A stretch of DNA of 64,000 nucleotides from an uncultured Spirochaetia bacterium (lineage in GTDB: Bacteria > Spirochaetota > Spirochaetia > CAKZLE01). Below, one piece after another: positions 7,547-15,740 of the stretch (positions within the stretch are counted from its first letter, which is position 1; each line of letters opens with the position of its first letter). The stretch is from positions 100,068 to 164,067 of the forward strand of contig CAKZLE010000014.1 in the NCBI GenBank assembly GCA_937125225.1, written 5' to 3'. Position numbers and translations under genes: made by a program. Below the pieces are notes generated by a model. The model had not been told where the DNA came from, ran no database searches, and saw only the letters and a program-made list of their open reading frames with translations.

Positions 7547-9466
7547 CTATCTCCCTGAAGTAAAGGTTCCCAGTACTCGAACAGTCTGGCAACTCGCTTT
7601 GAGCTCTTGTACTGCAAGGTGGAACTCATCAATATCCGAGATCTCAGTCTCAACAAAGAACATATACTCCCAGGGCTTCCCAAGAATAGGTCTTGATTCG
7701 AGTTTATTCATATTCACTCCACGGTTAGACAAGACTTGTAATGCAGTGAATAGGGCTCCTGGCTTGTTTTTTGTAGAGAATATCAATACACCACGGTTCG
7801 GTGTCTCATTCGCTGTGAAATCTTTAGCGAACTCCTCTCTCGTGATGATATAGAATCTTGTATAGTTTCTTGGGTTGGTCTCGATTCCCTCTTTCAGAAT
7901 ATGTAACCCATAGGCTGATGCCGCCTGAGCACCTGCTATCGCAGCACAGGAGGGATCATTGAGTTCTTTGATATAAGCTGCGGCTCCGGCAGTATCAAAG
8001 AATGGTACTTTCTCAATATGTGGATGTCGATCTAGGAAATCAGCACACTGCGCTAGTCCTTGAGGATGTGAGTAGACCTTCTTGATCGAATCGATATCAG
8101 CCTCTGGAAGGGTGATGAGTGTATGGATTATTCTTATCTGCTGTTCACCGATGACCTCAATATCCGGGTGGCTGAGTAATAGATCAAAATTATCATTGAT
8201 CGTACCCGCTAAAGAGTTCTCCACCGGAAGCACCCCGAAGGCTGTATGACCATGCATCACTGATGAGAATACATCTTTGAAAGCATGATAGGGTTCAGCT
8301 ATGATATCCTGATCGAAGAACTGATTCAACGCCAATTCACTATAGGCGCCAGGAACTCCCTGGAAGGAGGCTTTAAGTCCACCCTTATCATCGGTATCAG
8401 TAGATCTCTTCAGTTCATTGATCACAATCTCTTTCTGTTTATTCATGGGAATAGTCTCTACAGATTTTCCAATGACTGGTACCAATGCTTCGATATCTCG
8501 CATGAGTTTCTCGAACTGTTCAGGGAAAAGCGATTGTGGTCCATCGGATAGAGCCTTGTCTGGTTCAGTGTGGACTTCGACCATGACACCATCAGCACCT
8601 GCAGCGACTGCGGCTAGAGCCATCGGAAGGACTTTCCCTCTAAGACCTGTACCATGGCTGGGGTCTACGATCACAGGAAGATGGCTGAGTTTCTTCACAA
8701 CCGGAATAGCACTTAGATCCAAGGTGTTTCTTGTATAGGTCTCAAAGGTCCTGATTCCTCTCTCACAGAGGATGACATCATCAGTTCCATGTGCCATGAG
8801 ATATTCAGCAGCCATGAGCCACTCTTCGATAGTTGCTGCGAGGCCTCTTTTGAGCATAACGGGTTTACCCGTCTTTCCTACGGCTTTCAACAGTTCGAAG
8901 TTCTGCATGTTTCGAGCTCCGATCTGATAGACATCGACATAATCAAGCATCATATCCACATATACTGGACTAACGATCTCACTAGTAACGGGGAGACCAA
9001 CACTCTCTCCAGCCTCTTTAAGATACATCAAACCTTTCTCTCCCAATCCCTGGAAGGCATAAGGAGAAGTCCTTGGCTTGAAGGCACCACCACGAAGCAT
9101 CACAGCACCTGCTTTTGCGACCTCTGCGGCTATATCCAACATCCGTTCACGAGATTCGATCGCACAGGGACCGGCGATCGCCATGACCCGGTTCCCACCG
9201 ATCTTGATATTTCCTGCTCTTACAATGGTATCTTCTTTCTTCAACTCACGAGAAGCAAGTTTATATGGTTTTGAGATTGGGATGACTGAGTTCACCCCAT
9301 CGAGTACCTCTACAGATCTTAAGTCGATCCGAGACTTTCCTACGGCTCCAAAGATGATCTCTTCCTCACCTACGATCTCTCGGACCTGAAAACCTCGGTC
9401 CTCAAGAAAGGCCCGGATATTCGCCTTCTTTCTCTCAGTGATATTCTTTTGCAATACGATAATCAT
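7547..9466 (-). CDS. DAHP synthase - prephenate dehydratase fusion
   Basis: A 639-residue bifunctional enzyme. Residues 1-340 are a type I-beta DAHP synthase: an N-terminal ferredoxin-like regulatory segment, then the barrel with MAIAGPCAIESRE, LRGGAFKPRTSPYAFQG, GTDDVILCERGIRTF and VIVDPSHGTG, joining phosphoenolpyruvate and erythrose 4-phosphate. Residues about 368-639 are prephenate dehydratase (VSFQGVPGAYSELA-like start ASFQGVPGAYSELA, GVLPVENSLAGTI, NYTRFYII) ending in an ACT domain (KNKPGALFTALQVLSNRGVN, LESRP) that normally binds phenylalanine. No chorismate mutase domain is present. It therefore joins the first step of the shikimate pathway to the last committed step to phenylalanine. 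GAGGT lies 7 nt before the ATG. Confidence 0.93.
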   Translation of the reverse strand: MIIVLQKNITERKKANIRAFLEDRGFQVREIVGEEEIIFGAVGKSRIDLRSVEVLDGVNSVIPISKPYKLASRELKKEDTIVRAGNIKIGGNRVMAIAGPCAIESRERMLDIAAEVAKAGAVMLRGGAFKPRTSPYAFQGLGEKGLMYLKEAGESVGLPVTSEIVSPVYVDMMLDYVDVYQIGARNMQNFELLKAVGKTGKPVMLKRGLAATIEEWLMAAEYLMAHGTDDVILCERGIRTFETYTRNTLDLSAIPVVKKLSHLPVIVDPSHGTGLRGKVLPMALAAVAAGADGVMVEVHTEPDKALSDGPQSLFPEQFEKLMRDIEALVPVIGKSVETIPMNKQKEIVINELKRSTDTDDKGGLKASFQGVPGAYSELALNQFFDQDIIAEPYHAFKDVFSSVMHGHTAFGVLPVENSLAGTINDNFDLLLSHPDIEVIGEQQIRIIHTLITLPEADIDSIKKVYSHPQGLAQCADFLDRHPHIEKVPFFDTAGAAAYIKELNDPSCAAIAGAQAASAYGLHILKEGIETNPRNYTRFYIITREEFAKDFTANETPNRGVLIFSTKNKPGALFTALQVLSNRGVNMNKLESRPILGKPWEYMFFVETEISDIDEFHLAVQELKASCQTVRVLGTFTSGR

Positions 9467-9570
9467 CTTTGTACCTCTATCTTTCTTATCATCCTATATT
9501 ATAAGGAGTTTTAATGCGTGATAGTAGCATGTTGCCCCCATCTCTTCAATGTGGTTAATATGGGTATCTC

Positions 9571-9599
9571 TTTCAATTCTCAGAAAATCCGGGTATATT
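9571..9599 (+). promoter_or_regulatory. Promoter of nth, placing the transcript start at the ATG
   Basis: TTTCAA, 17 nt, TATATT, then exactly 6 nt (TCTCCT) to the ATG at 9606. A start about 7 nt after the -10 box falls on the start codon, so the mRNA would be leaderless. There is no Shine-Dalgarno sequence. Confidence 0.5.
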
Positions 9600-9605
9600 T
9601 CTCCT

Positions 9606-10271
9606 ATGAAAGATGAGAAATATTGGGATATGATTTTTAATGAGATGAAATCGGGAATAGATGCCCTTGGGGCAGGTCTTCCTTCAGTTTCCCTGATTGC
9701 TGAAGAGGGGAAGGATCCCTACCGGGTACTCATCTCTACTCTGATATCACTCAGAACAAAAGATGAAGTGACCTTAGCAGCATCAAGGAGATTGTTTGCC
9801 ATAGCGGATACGGCTTCAGGCATGCTCCCTATTGATACACAAACCATTGAAGAGGCTATCTACCCCGCTGGATTCTACAAGAGAAAAGCTCAGAATATCC
9901 TGAAAGTATCAAGGATTCTCTGTGAACAGTATGCAGGAAAGGTCCCTGACAATCAGGAGGCCCTACTGGCACTTCCTGGAGTCGGGATCAAAACAGCGAA
10001 TCTCACCTTGAACCTCGGCTTCGGTATAGATGCGATCTGTGTTGATACTCATGTCCATCGGATCTCCAATAGAATGGGCTGGATCCATACGAAGACTCCA
10101 GAGGAGTCAGAAGTAGATCTGCAGTCAGTCCTCCCAAAACGATTCTGGATCCCCCTCAATGAGATGCTTGTCACCTATGGCCAGAAGATCTGTACGCCGG
10201 TCTCTCCTCATTGTTCTACCTGTACAGTAGAATCCATCTGCCAGAAGATAGACGTAAGGAAACACAGATGA
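9606..10271 (+). CDS. nth: Endonuclease III (DNA glycosylase/AP lyase)
   Basis: This protein has 221 residues from ATG 9606, a normal length for endonuclease III, which removes oxidised pyrimidines and nicks abasic sites. The helix-hairpin-helix LLALPGVGIKTANL is followed by the catalytic Asp in CVDTHVHRISNRMG; the catalytic Lys lies in the same HhH region (GIKTAN). The C-terminus has the iron-sulphur cysteines (C-x6-C-x2-C-x5-C: KICTPVSPHCSTCTVESIC). The frame is open 19 codons further upstream to 9549, but those codons cover the promoter and do not match the family. It overlaps the DUF523 gene by an ATGA junction. Confidence 0.92.
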   Translation: MKDEKYWDMIFNEMKSGIDALGAGLPSVSLIAEEGKDPYRVLISTLISLRTKDEVTLAASRRLFAIADTASGMLPIDTQTIEEAIYPAGFYKRKAQNILKVSRILCEQYAGKVPDNQEALLALPGVGIKTANLTLNLGFGIDAICVDTHVHRISNRMGWIHTKTPEESEVDLQSVLPKRFWIPLNEMLVTYGQKICTPVSPHCSTCTVESICQKIDVRKHR

Positions 10272-10741
10272 TCATCATAAGCAGTTGTTTAGCAGGTATC
10301 GACTGTAGATATGATGGGAACTCCTTTCCCACATCATATATGGAACTCCTTCATGATCTGATCACCTCTGAGTTAGCGATCTCTGTCTGTCCCGAAGTGG
10401 AGGGAGGACTCCCGACTCCCCGCCCCTCAGCTGAGATAGTCGAAGGCCGTATCCTGATAAAGAACGGAGAGGACCTCACGAAGAGTTTTCAGCAAGGTTG
10501 TGATTCGGTACTCAAGAGGATAACCTCAAAGAAGGTAGCACCATCTCTTGCCATCCTCAAATCACGTTCACCCTCCTGTGGAGTCTCTACGATTTATGAT
10601 GGGACTTTCTCAGGGAGAATCATACAAGGCTCTGGTCTCTTTATGAGAAGATTGAGGCAGGCATACCCGGATCTTAAGATCATTGATGAGACTGAACTAG
10701 AAGAATATGCTACTTGGTTAAGGTCACTGCTTTCTGAATGA
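10268..10741 (+). CDS. DUF523 family protein
   Basis: A 157-residue protein starting MIIISSCLAGIDCRYDG, the hallmark start of DUF523, followed by VCPEVEGGLPTPRPSAEI and LKSRSPSCG(V). Conserved cysteines in SSCLAG, DCRYDG, VCPE and SPSCG suggest metal or cofactor binding, but no function is established. The start ATG overlaps the nth stop (ATGA) with AAGGAA upstream, so the two are translated together. The end overlaps the convergent transporter gene by 18 nt. Confidence 0.88.
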   Translation: MIIISSCLAGIDCRYDGNSFPTSYMELLHDLITSELAISVCPEVEGGLPTPRPSAEIVEGRILIKNGEDLTKSFQQGCDSVLKRITSKKVAPSLAILKSRSPSCGVSTIYDGTFSGRIIQGSGLFMRRLRQAYPDLKIIDETELEEYATWLRSLLSE

Positions 10742-11632
10742 TCCATACTGCGACAGCAGAACTCCACATATGACAATGACCATTCCAAAGACTTTTATAA
10801 GCGTGAACTGTTCACCAAAGAACAACAATGAGGTGACTGCGGTTATCGCAGGTATGAGGTTCACGAACCCATTTGCCTTTGATGGTCCTAGAGTCTTGAT
10901 TCCAAAGTTCATGAAGATAAAGGCAAAACTCGATGAGAACACTGCTAAGAAGGCGATACTGATCAATACCCCAAAACCATAGTCTCCCTGCAATACCGAG
11001 AAGAGATAGGTTCCATCAAATTCGAAGATGAAGAAAAAAGGTAGGAACATAAAAAGCCCAATCGTATTCTGAACAGCTGTTACGGTTACCGGAGAGTAGT
11101 GTCTAGGAAGTTTCCTGACAAAGATCGTATAGAAGACAGCCGAGAACACCGCACAAAAGATTAGAACGACCCCTAATGGTGAGGCATCACCACCTCCATT
11201 AAAATCTGAGACGACTAATAGTACTACCCCTAAAAAGGCGATAAAGAGTCCTATATAGTTATTTAGGGATGTCTTTTCATGAAGCAGGAATCTTGAGAAG
11301 ATAGGTGTGATCACCGGGATGGTACCAATCAGGATCGAAGCTATGGAGGCAGAGACCAGTCTTAGTCCGAAAGTCTCTGTCATGAAGTAGCCTAATGGTT
11401 GCATCACCGCTATCACTATGAAGAATAGGAGATCTTCTCTTTTTGGAAGCCCCTCTTTACCATATTTGATCTCATTGAATATCAGAAGGAAGATCGATGA
11501 GATGACCAACCTGAAGGTGACGATAGTGATCGGTCCGAGCACTTCCAAGGCCGCTTTGGTGGCTGGGAAGGAGACCCCATAGAAAAGCATCGCTAATAGC
11601 ATCGCCCCATAAGCTTTCTTTGTATTTGACAT
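10724..11632 (-). CDS. EamA/DMT-superfamily transporter
   Basis: A 302-residue inner-membrane protein with about ten hydrophobic helices in two homologous halves (EamA repeats). It opens with AYGAMLLAMLFYGVSFPATK, typical of the drug/metabolite transporter superfamily; substrates in this family range from amino acids to nucleotides and cannot be assigned here. A GTG two codons upstream (11638) is an alternative start; AGCAGGTG lies just before ATG 11632. It is a single gene, convergent with and slightly overlapping the DUF523 gene. Confidence 0.85.
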   Translation of the reverse strand: MSNTKKAYGAMLLAMLFYGVSFPATKAALEVLGPITIVTFRLVISSIFLLIFNEIKYGKEGLPKREDLLFFIVIAVMQPLGYFMTETFGLRLVSASIASILIGTIPVITPIFSRFLLHEKTSLNNYIGLFIAFLGVVLLVVSDFNGGGDASPLGVVLIFCAVFSAVFYTIFVRKLPRHYSPVTVTAVQNTIGLFMFLPFFFIFEFDGTYLFSVLQGDYGFGVLISIAFLAVFSSSFAFIFMNFGIKTLGPSKANGFVNLIPAITAVTSLLFFGEQFTLIKVFGMVIVICGVLLSQYGSFRKQ

Positions 11633-11724
11633 AATCACCTGCTGAAATATAAAAAGTAACTCATACTCTCACAGTTCTTTGATAATGCCAATAACAAATA
11701 GTATTGATATTATCACAAATCTAT

Positions 11725-11753
11725 TTGGTAAACGCATAGAATCATTGTACAAT
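11725..11753 (+). promoter_or_regulatory. Promoter of the flippase gene
   Basis: TTGGTA (11725-11730), 17 nt, TACAAT (11748-11753). Transcription from about 11760 would give a leader of about 24 nt containing AAGGAT before the ATG at 11784. This is a conventional leadered promoter, useful for contrast with the leaderless-type promoters in the window. Confidence 0.55.
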
Positions 11754-11783
11754 CAGATAATACTTTTTATCTAAGGATATAGC

Positions 11784-13319
11784 ATGGCCGAAAACAAGAC
11801 TCTTGGAACTCGAGTAATAAAGAACACATTATCAAATTATGGTTCCTTAGGTATCTCTATGATCGTCATGGCCTTTTTGATGAGGATCCAATATACCAAC
11901 ATCCCCTACCAGGACTATGGCTTCTGGAGTCTGATCTGGTCGATCTTCGGGTATTCCTTACTACTGGATTTCGGGTTCGGAGTAAGTGTTCAGAAGTATA
12001 CGAGTGAAGTATCGGTCACCGGGGACTGGGAGAAGTATAACAATCTCATCAGTACGATATTCTATGCCTACTGTATTCTTGCCGTTGTTCTAGCCGCAAT
12101 CGTCATCGGGTTGAGTTTCAAACTCGATGTCATGTTCAACTTTCAAGAGGGCTCCGATATAAACTATTATAGACAAGTCTTCCTCATCTTCGGTATCGGG
12201 ACATCGATCCTGTTTCCTTTCGGCTTCTTCTCCGAGATGCTCACCGGTATGCAGTTGATACAGATCCGTAATCGAGTACATGTCATCTTTACCCTGATAA
12301 ACTTTGGAAGTATGGCCTACGTCATCCTCTCAGGCTATGGACTCATCGCTATGGTATATGTTTCGATCGGTACTCATATCGTAAAGAATATCGCTATCTG
12401 GTTCTTCACTAAGCGAAATATCCCGGAACTGTCGATCAAGATCGCACATGCAAAGTTTCATATGCTCAAAGAGGTCACGAGTTTTTCGATGTTTGCCTAT
12501 CTGATTACCTTCAGCAATATCATTGTCTTCAATACCGACCAGATAGTCATATCGGCATTCGCCTCAGTAGAGCTTGTCGCCCTCTATCAGGCTGCTGCAA
12601 AGATCGCGCAGATCTTTAAGAACTTCTCTACTCAGTTCAATGAGAATCTTGGACCGCTTGCTGCGATCTTCCATACTAGCGCCCAGCATGAGAAACTGGC
12701 AGAGATGCAGATCACCACGGCACGTGTGGTATCTTTCATAGCGACGCTCATGGTCGTTCCTCTCATGATCTATATAAAACCATTACTGGCTCTTTGGTTA
12801 GAATTGACCGCGCCAGAGACTTTTATCAGTGCCATCATCCTCCTGGGATCGATGTACTTCTATGTCATCTTCAGATCTGGTTCGATCAAGATACTCCTGA
12901 TGATTGGTAAAGAGAAGAAACTCTCTATTGCAGCTCTGATCGAATGTTTTGGGAATCTTTTGATTAGTATCATCCTGATCGGCAGACTTGGGATCGTCGG
13001 TGTCGCTATTGGTACGATGATTCCGAACATTCTCGTCGGCATCTTCTATAACATCCCAGCCTCCAGTGCGGCATCTGGCCTTCCGATCTGGGAATTTATC
13101 CGTAAGGGTGCTCTCAAAACTATTGTAGCAGGGATCATTGCAGCAGGTCTTTCTTATCTGTTACTCGTAATCTATGAGCCAAAGAATCTTCTTATTCTGT
13201 TTGTCTATTGTTGCCTGAGTTGTCTCTTGTTCATCATCACCTATCTATTCATAGGACTGACATCAGTAGAAAGGGCTTCAGCAAAGAACATGGTACTCTC
13301 AAAGATCAAAGGAGCGTGA
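11784..13319 (+). CDS. Polysaccharide flippase (Wzx/MATE-like)
   Basis: A 511-residue integral membrane protein with 12-14 predicted helices. It begins with a short polar segment and then LSNYGSLGISMIVMAFLMRIQ, and has the polysaccharide-synthesis export pattern of the MOP superfamily (for example GYSLLLDFGFGVSVQKYTSE and NTDQIVISAFASVELVALYQAA). Expected role: flips lipid-linked oligosaccharide units across the inner membrane. AAGGATATAGC precedes the ATG. It is the first polysaccharide gene of the region and faces the PP2C/anti-sigma fusion gene, overlapping its end by 14 nt. Confidence 0.87.
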   Translation: MAENKTLGTRVIKNTLSNYGSLGISMIVMAFLMRIQYTNIPYQDYGFWSLIWSIFGYSLLLDFGFGVSVQKYTSEVSVTGDWEKYNNLISTIFYAYCILAVVLAAIVIGLSFKLDVMFNFQEGSDINYYRQVFLIFGIGTSILFPFGFFSEMLTGMQLIQIRNRVHVIFTLINFGSMAYVILSGYGLIAMVYVSIGTHIVKNIAIWFFTKRNIPELSIKIAHAKFHMLKEVTSFSMFAYLITFSNIIVFNTDQIVISAFASVELVALYQAAAKIAQIFKNFSTQFNENLGPLAAIFHTSAQHEKLAEMQITTARVVSFIATLMVVPLMIYIKPLLALWLELTAPETFISAIILLGSMYFYVIFRSGSIKILLMIGKEKKLSIAALIECFGNLLISIILIGRLGIVGVAIGTMIPNILVGIFYNIPASSAASGLPIWEFIRKGALKTIVAGIIAAGLSYLLLVIYEPKNLLILFVYCCLSCLLFIITYLFIGLTSVERASAKNMVLSKIKGA

Positions 13320-15714
13320 AGATAGTCTCGTTCAGATCAAAGAGTCTTCTTCTTGTATGTTTCTCTGTTACTGAATAGATCATCTGTATTCCTCGACCTC
13401 TTGTAGCAGATTCCTCATTCTTCTCTTCAAAGAAATCAATGAATGAAGCCTCTCGAGGAGGTAACTCCCAAGGGATTGCCTTATCACGGAAGATGAGAGT
13501 TATCTTATCCTTGACCTCTATAGTTATATTGATGACCGTATCACTCTTACCTTTCATCCCATGTTCTATCACATTATTGACGAACTCGTTCACGATCAGT
13601 TTTGTGAACAGCCCCTTCGTAGGATCATCGATACACTCATTCACATAGGTCTCACATGCCTCACCGACAATGATCGTATGAGAGAAGTCTGGTTGGATCT
13701 GAAAATGTATACGTCCATCCTCTCTAGTCTTGGCAGTGTCTTCCTGAAAGACGAGGAAGGTGAAATCATCAACTGAGATATCATATCCTTTTTTAGTTAT
13801 CTTATCTCTTAACTCATAGGGGAAGATTATCGAATCATCACAGGAAAGTTCCTCATCGATTATCTTGAGGACACCTTCCCTTTCGATTCTCGACCCATCA
13901 GATGCCGTTCCATCAAAGACTCCATCAGTGAAGAGACAGACCGATTCATCAGCTCCGATCGTTGTCGTGAACTCTTCAGCTTCGGTATACTCATAACTAC
14001 TCATCCAACCAAGTGGGATTCCCCCGATATCTTCGAACTCACGGAGGTTCTTTGTCTTTCGATCCAAGATGAACCCCCCGGGATGTCCAGCACTGATACT
14101 TGTCAGAGTATGATTCTCAAGGTCAACAACACAAAGGATCATTGTCATATAATTGTCATGAAAGAGTTTCTTTGATAATATCTTGTTTAGCTGTGTCATG
14201 ATCACTGAAGGGGTGACCTCCTGAGAATCCTGTGACAGCAACATATTCACGATGGATTTCACAGCCGTCATTGTCAAGGCAGCCTGTACCCCATGTCCAG
14301 AGATATCACCGACATACATGACCGATAGTGTCTCGCTCACAGATATGATATCAAACAGGTCCCCACCAACTTTTGAACTCGGAGAATAGACAGAGGAGAT
14401 GATATAATCATCCTGAATCCTGACCCACGAGGGAAGAAGATAGGATTGAACAGATTGGGCTGTATCAATATCATCCATGAGATCCTTATATAATCGATTC
14501 CTCTCCTCTTCAGCTATCTTTGAACTTACGATATTGCTGAATTGTCTTCCAAGGGCGTCGATCAGATTCTTTTCCTCTTTATCGAATATCTCATCAGAGT
14601 CTTTGCAGATAGTTAGCTCCCCAAGAGGGACACCATTACAGATGATCTTTGAGCTATGTTGTTTCCCAAGTCGGTTCATATTAAATCCACTACTGGTATA
14701 CTCTTTTCCCTCATAGGTGATACGAGCATTCGCATCACCTGATGAACCAAAACTTGGCAGGATAATATTTACCGCACGGGTGAAGATGTTCTCAATAGTT
14801 ATATTGGTCTCTGAGAGGATCTTTGTCACACCATAAAGACAGTCAAGCTCTCTTAGCCTTTCAGAGATGACTTCCATCAACTCCTCCTGCTGTCTCTTGT
14901 GTTCCTCCTTCTCTGATATATCGATCCCGATTCCGCGATATCCGATGATAGTATCCTCATGGACGATAGGGGAGAATAGAATCTGTACAGGGAAGTCCTC
15001 ATCACGACTATTCTTCATACGTAGGTCCATAGACTGGATACTTCCCGTCTTCTTCGCTCGTTCTAAGAGCTTCTGGACTAACTCCCTATCATCATCATGA
15101 AAGAAGTCAAAGACACTGGTAGGTTTGAAATAATCAGAGTCAATCTGTTTGAATATCTCATAGGTACTCTTGTTGATATATGAGAGTCTATAATCTCCAT
15201 CTAACTCGATGATGATCGCAGGGAGCATGTTCGCCATCTCCATGAATCTCTGTGAACTTCGTTGAAAGTTCTCATTCTGAAGACAGGCCCTACAGGCCTC
15301 CCCTAGTTTCTTATTGAGAGGTTTCAGAGAATCAAGAAGGTCTTTCTCTAATGAACCCTCTTTTCTCAAGAGTACCAACAAGCCTATATCTGATAGCCCC
15401 ATGATATAGAAAGTTCCCTCTTCAATCGTACCTGTGATAATGTCTGCTTCGATATTCTTACTATTGGAGAGTTCATCTATGAGTTTCTTGAAACCAACAG
15501 ATCTCTCGAAATTCCTTGGAATCGAATAGGCTACAGAAAAGGAGATCCTATGAGTAAAATCCCGTTCAGTAAGCAGGATGGCTCCCATTGCACAGGACAA
15601 TTCCTTCAGATATCTGCTCACACTTACGCTCAACATCCGTCTCAGATCAAGAGACTCTCCGATCCCCATCGCTATCTGGAAACATATTTGATTGCGCTTT
15701 TCTTGTGTTAACAT
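13306..15714 (-). CDS. PAS/GAF-regulated PP2C phosphatase fused to an anti-sigma-type kinase domain
   Basis: This 802-residue cytoplasmic protein has a GAF-like N-terminus (1-150), a PAS domain (about 155-270, LPAIIIELDGDYRLSYINKS), a second GAF-like region (285-400), a SpoIIE/RsbU-type PP2C phosphatase (430-660: SKVGGDLFDI, YVGDISGHG, SAGHPGGFIL, LFTDGVFD) and a C-terminal RsbW-like GHKL domain (675-802: LIVNEFVNNVIEHG, RGRGIQMI). The phosphatase metal-binding aspartates are kept. In partner-switching systems PP2C removes phosphate from a STAS antagonist and the GHKL kinase puts it on; here both are in one chain. The likely client is the STAS protein at 18431. It lies directly downstream of the Wzc-like gene (26 nt gap), so it is probably co-transcribed with it. 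Confidence 0.9.
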   Translation of the reverse strand: MLTQEKRNQICFQIAMGIGESLDLRRMLSVSVSRYLKELSCAMGAILLTERDFTHRISFSVAYSIPRNFERSVGFKKLIDELSNSKNIEADIITGTIEEGTFYIMGLSDIGLLVLLRKEGSLEKDLLDSLKPLNKKLGEACRACLQNENFQRSSQRFMEMANMLPAIIIELDGDYRLSYINKSTYEIFKQIDSDYFKPTSVFDFFHDDDRELVQKLLERAKKTGSIQSMDLRMKNSRDEDFPVQILFSPIVHEDTIIGYRGIGIDISEKEEHKRQQEELMEVISERLRELDCLYGVTKILSETNITIENIFTRAVNIILPSFGSSGDANARITYEGKEYTSSGFNMNRLGKQHSSKIICNGVPLGELTICKDSDEIFDKEEKNLIDALGRQFSNIVSSKIAEEERNRLYKDLMDDIDTAQSVQSYLLPSWVRIQDDYIISSVYSPSSKVGGDLFDIISVSETLSVMYVGDISGHGVQAALTMTAVKSIVNMLLSQDSQEVTPSVIMTQLNKILSKKLFHDNYMTMILCVVDLENHTLTSISAGHPGGFILDRKTKNLREFEDIGGIPLGWMSSYEYTEAEEFTTTIGADESVCLFTDGVFDGTASDGSRIEREGVLKIIDEELSCDDSIIFPYELRDKITKKGYDISVDDFTFLVFQEDTAKTREDGRIHFQIQPDFSHTIIVGEACETYVNECIDDPTKGLFTKLIVNEFVNNVIEHGMKGKSDTVINITIEVKDKITLIFRDKAIPWELPPREASFIDFFEEKNEESATRGRGIQMIYSVTEKHTRRRLFDLNETIFTLL

Positions 15715-15740
15715 CGATGGGCTCCTATCAGAATCAAGTT

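Noticed and set aside
8789..9274. 161-residue reading frame antisense to the DAHP synthase fusion
   Set aside because: It is a shadow of a well-supported gene; the translated sequence shows no domain and no start signal.
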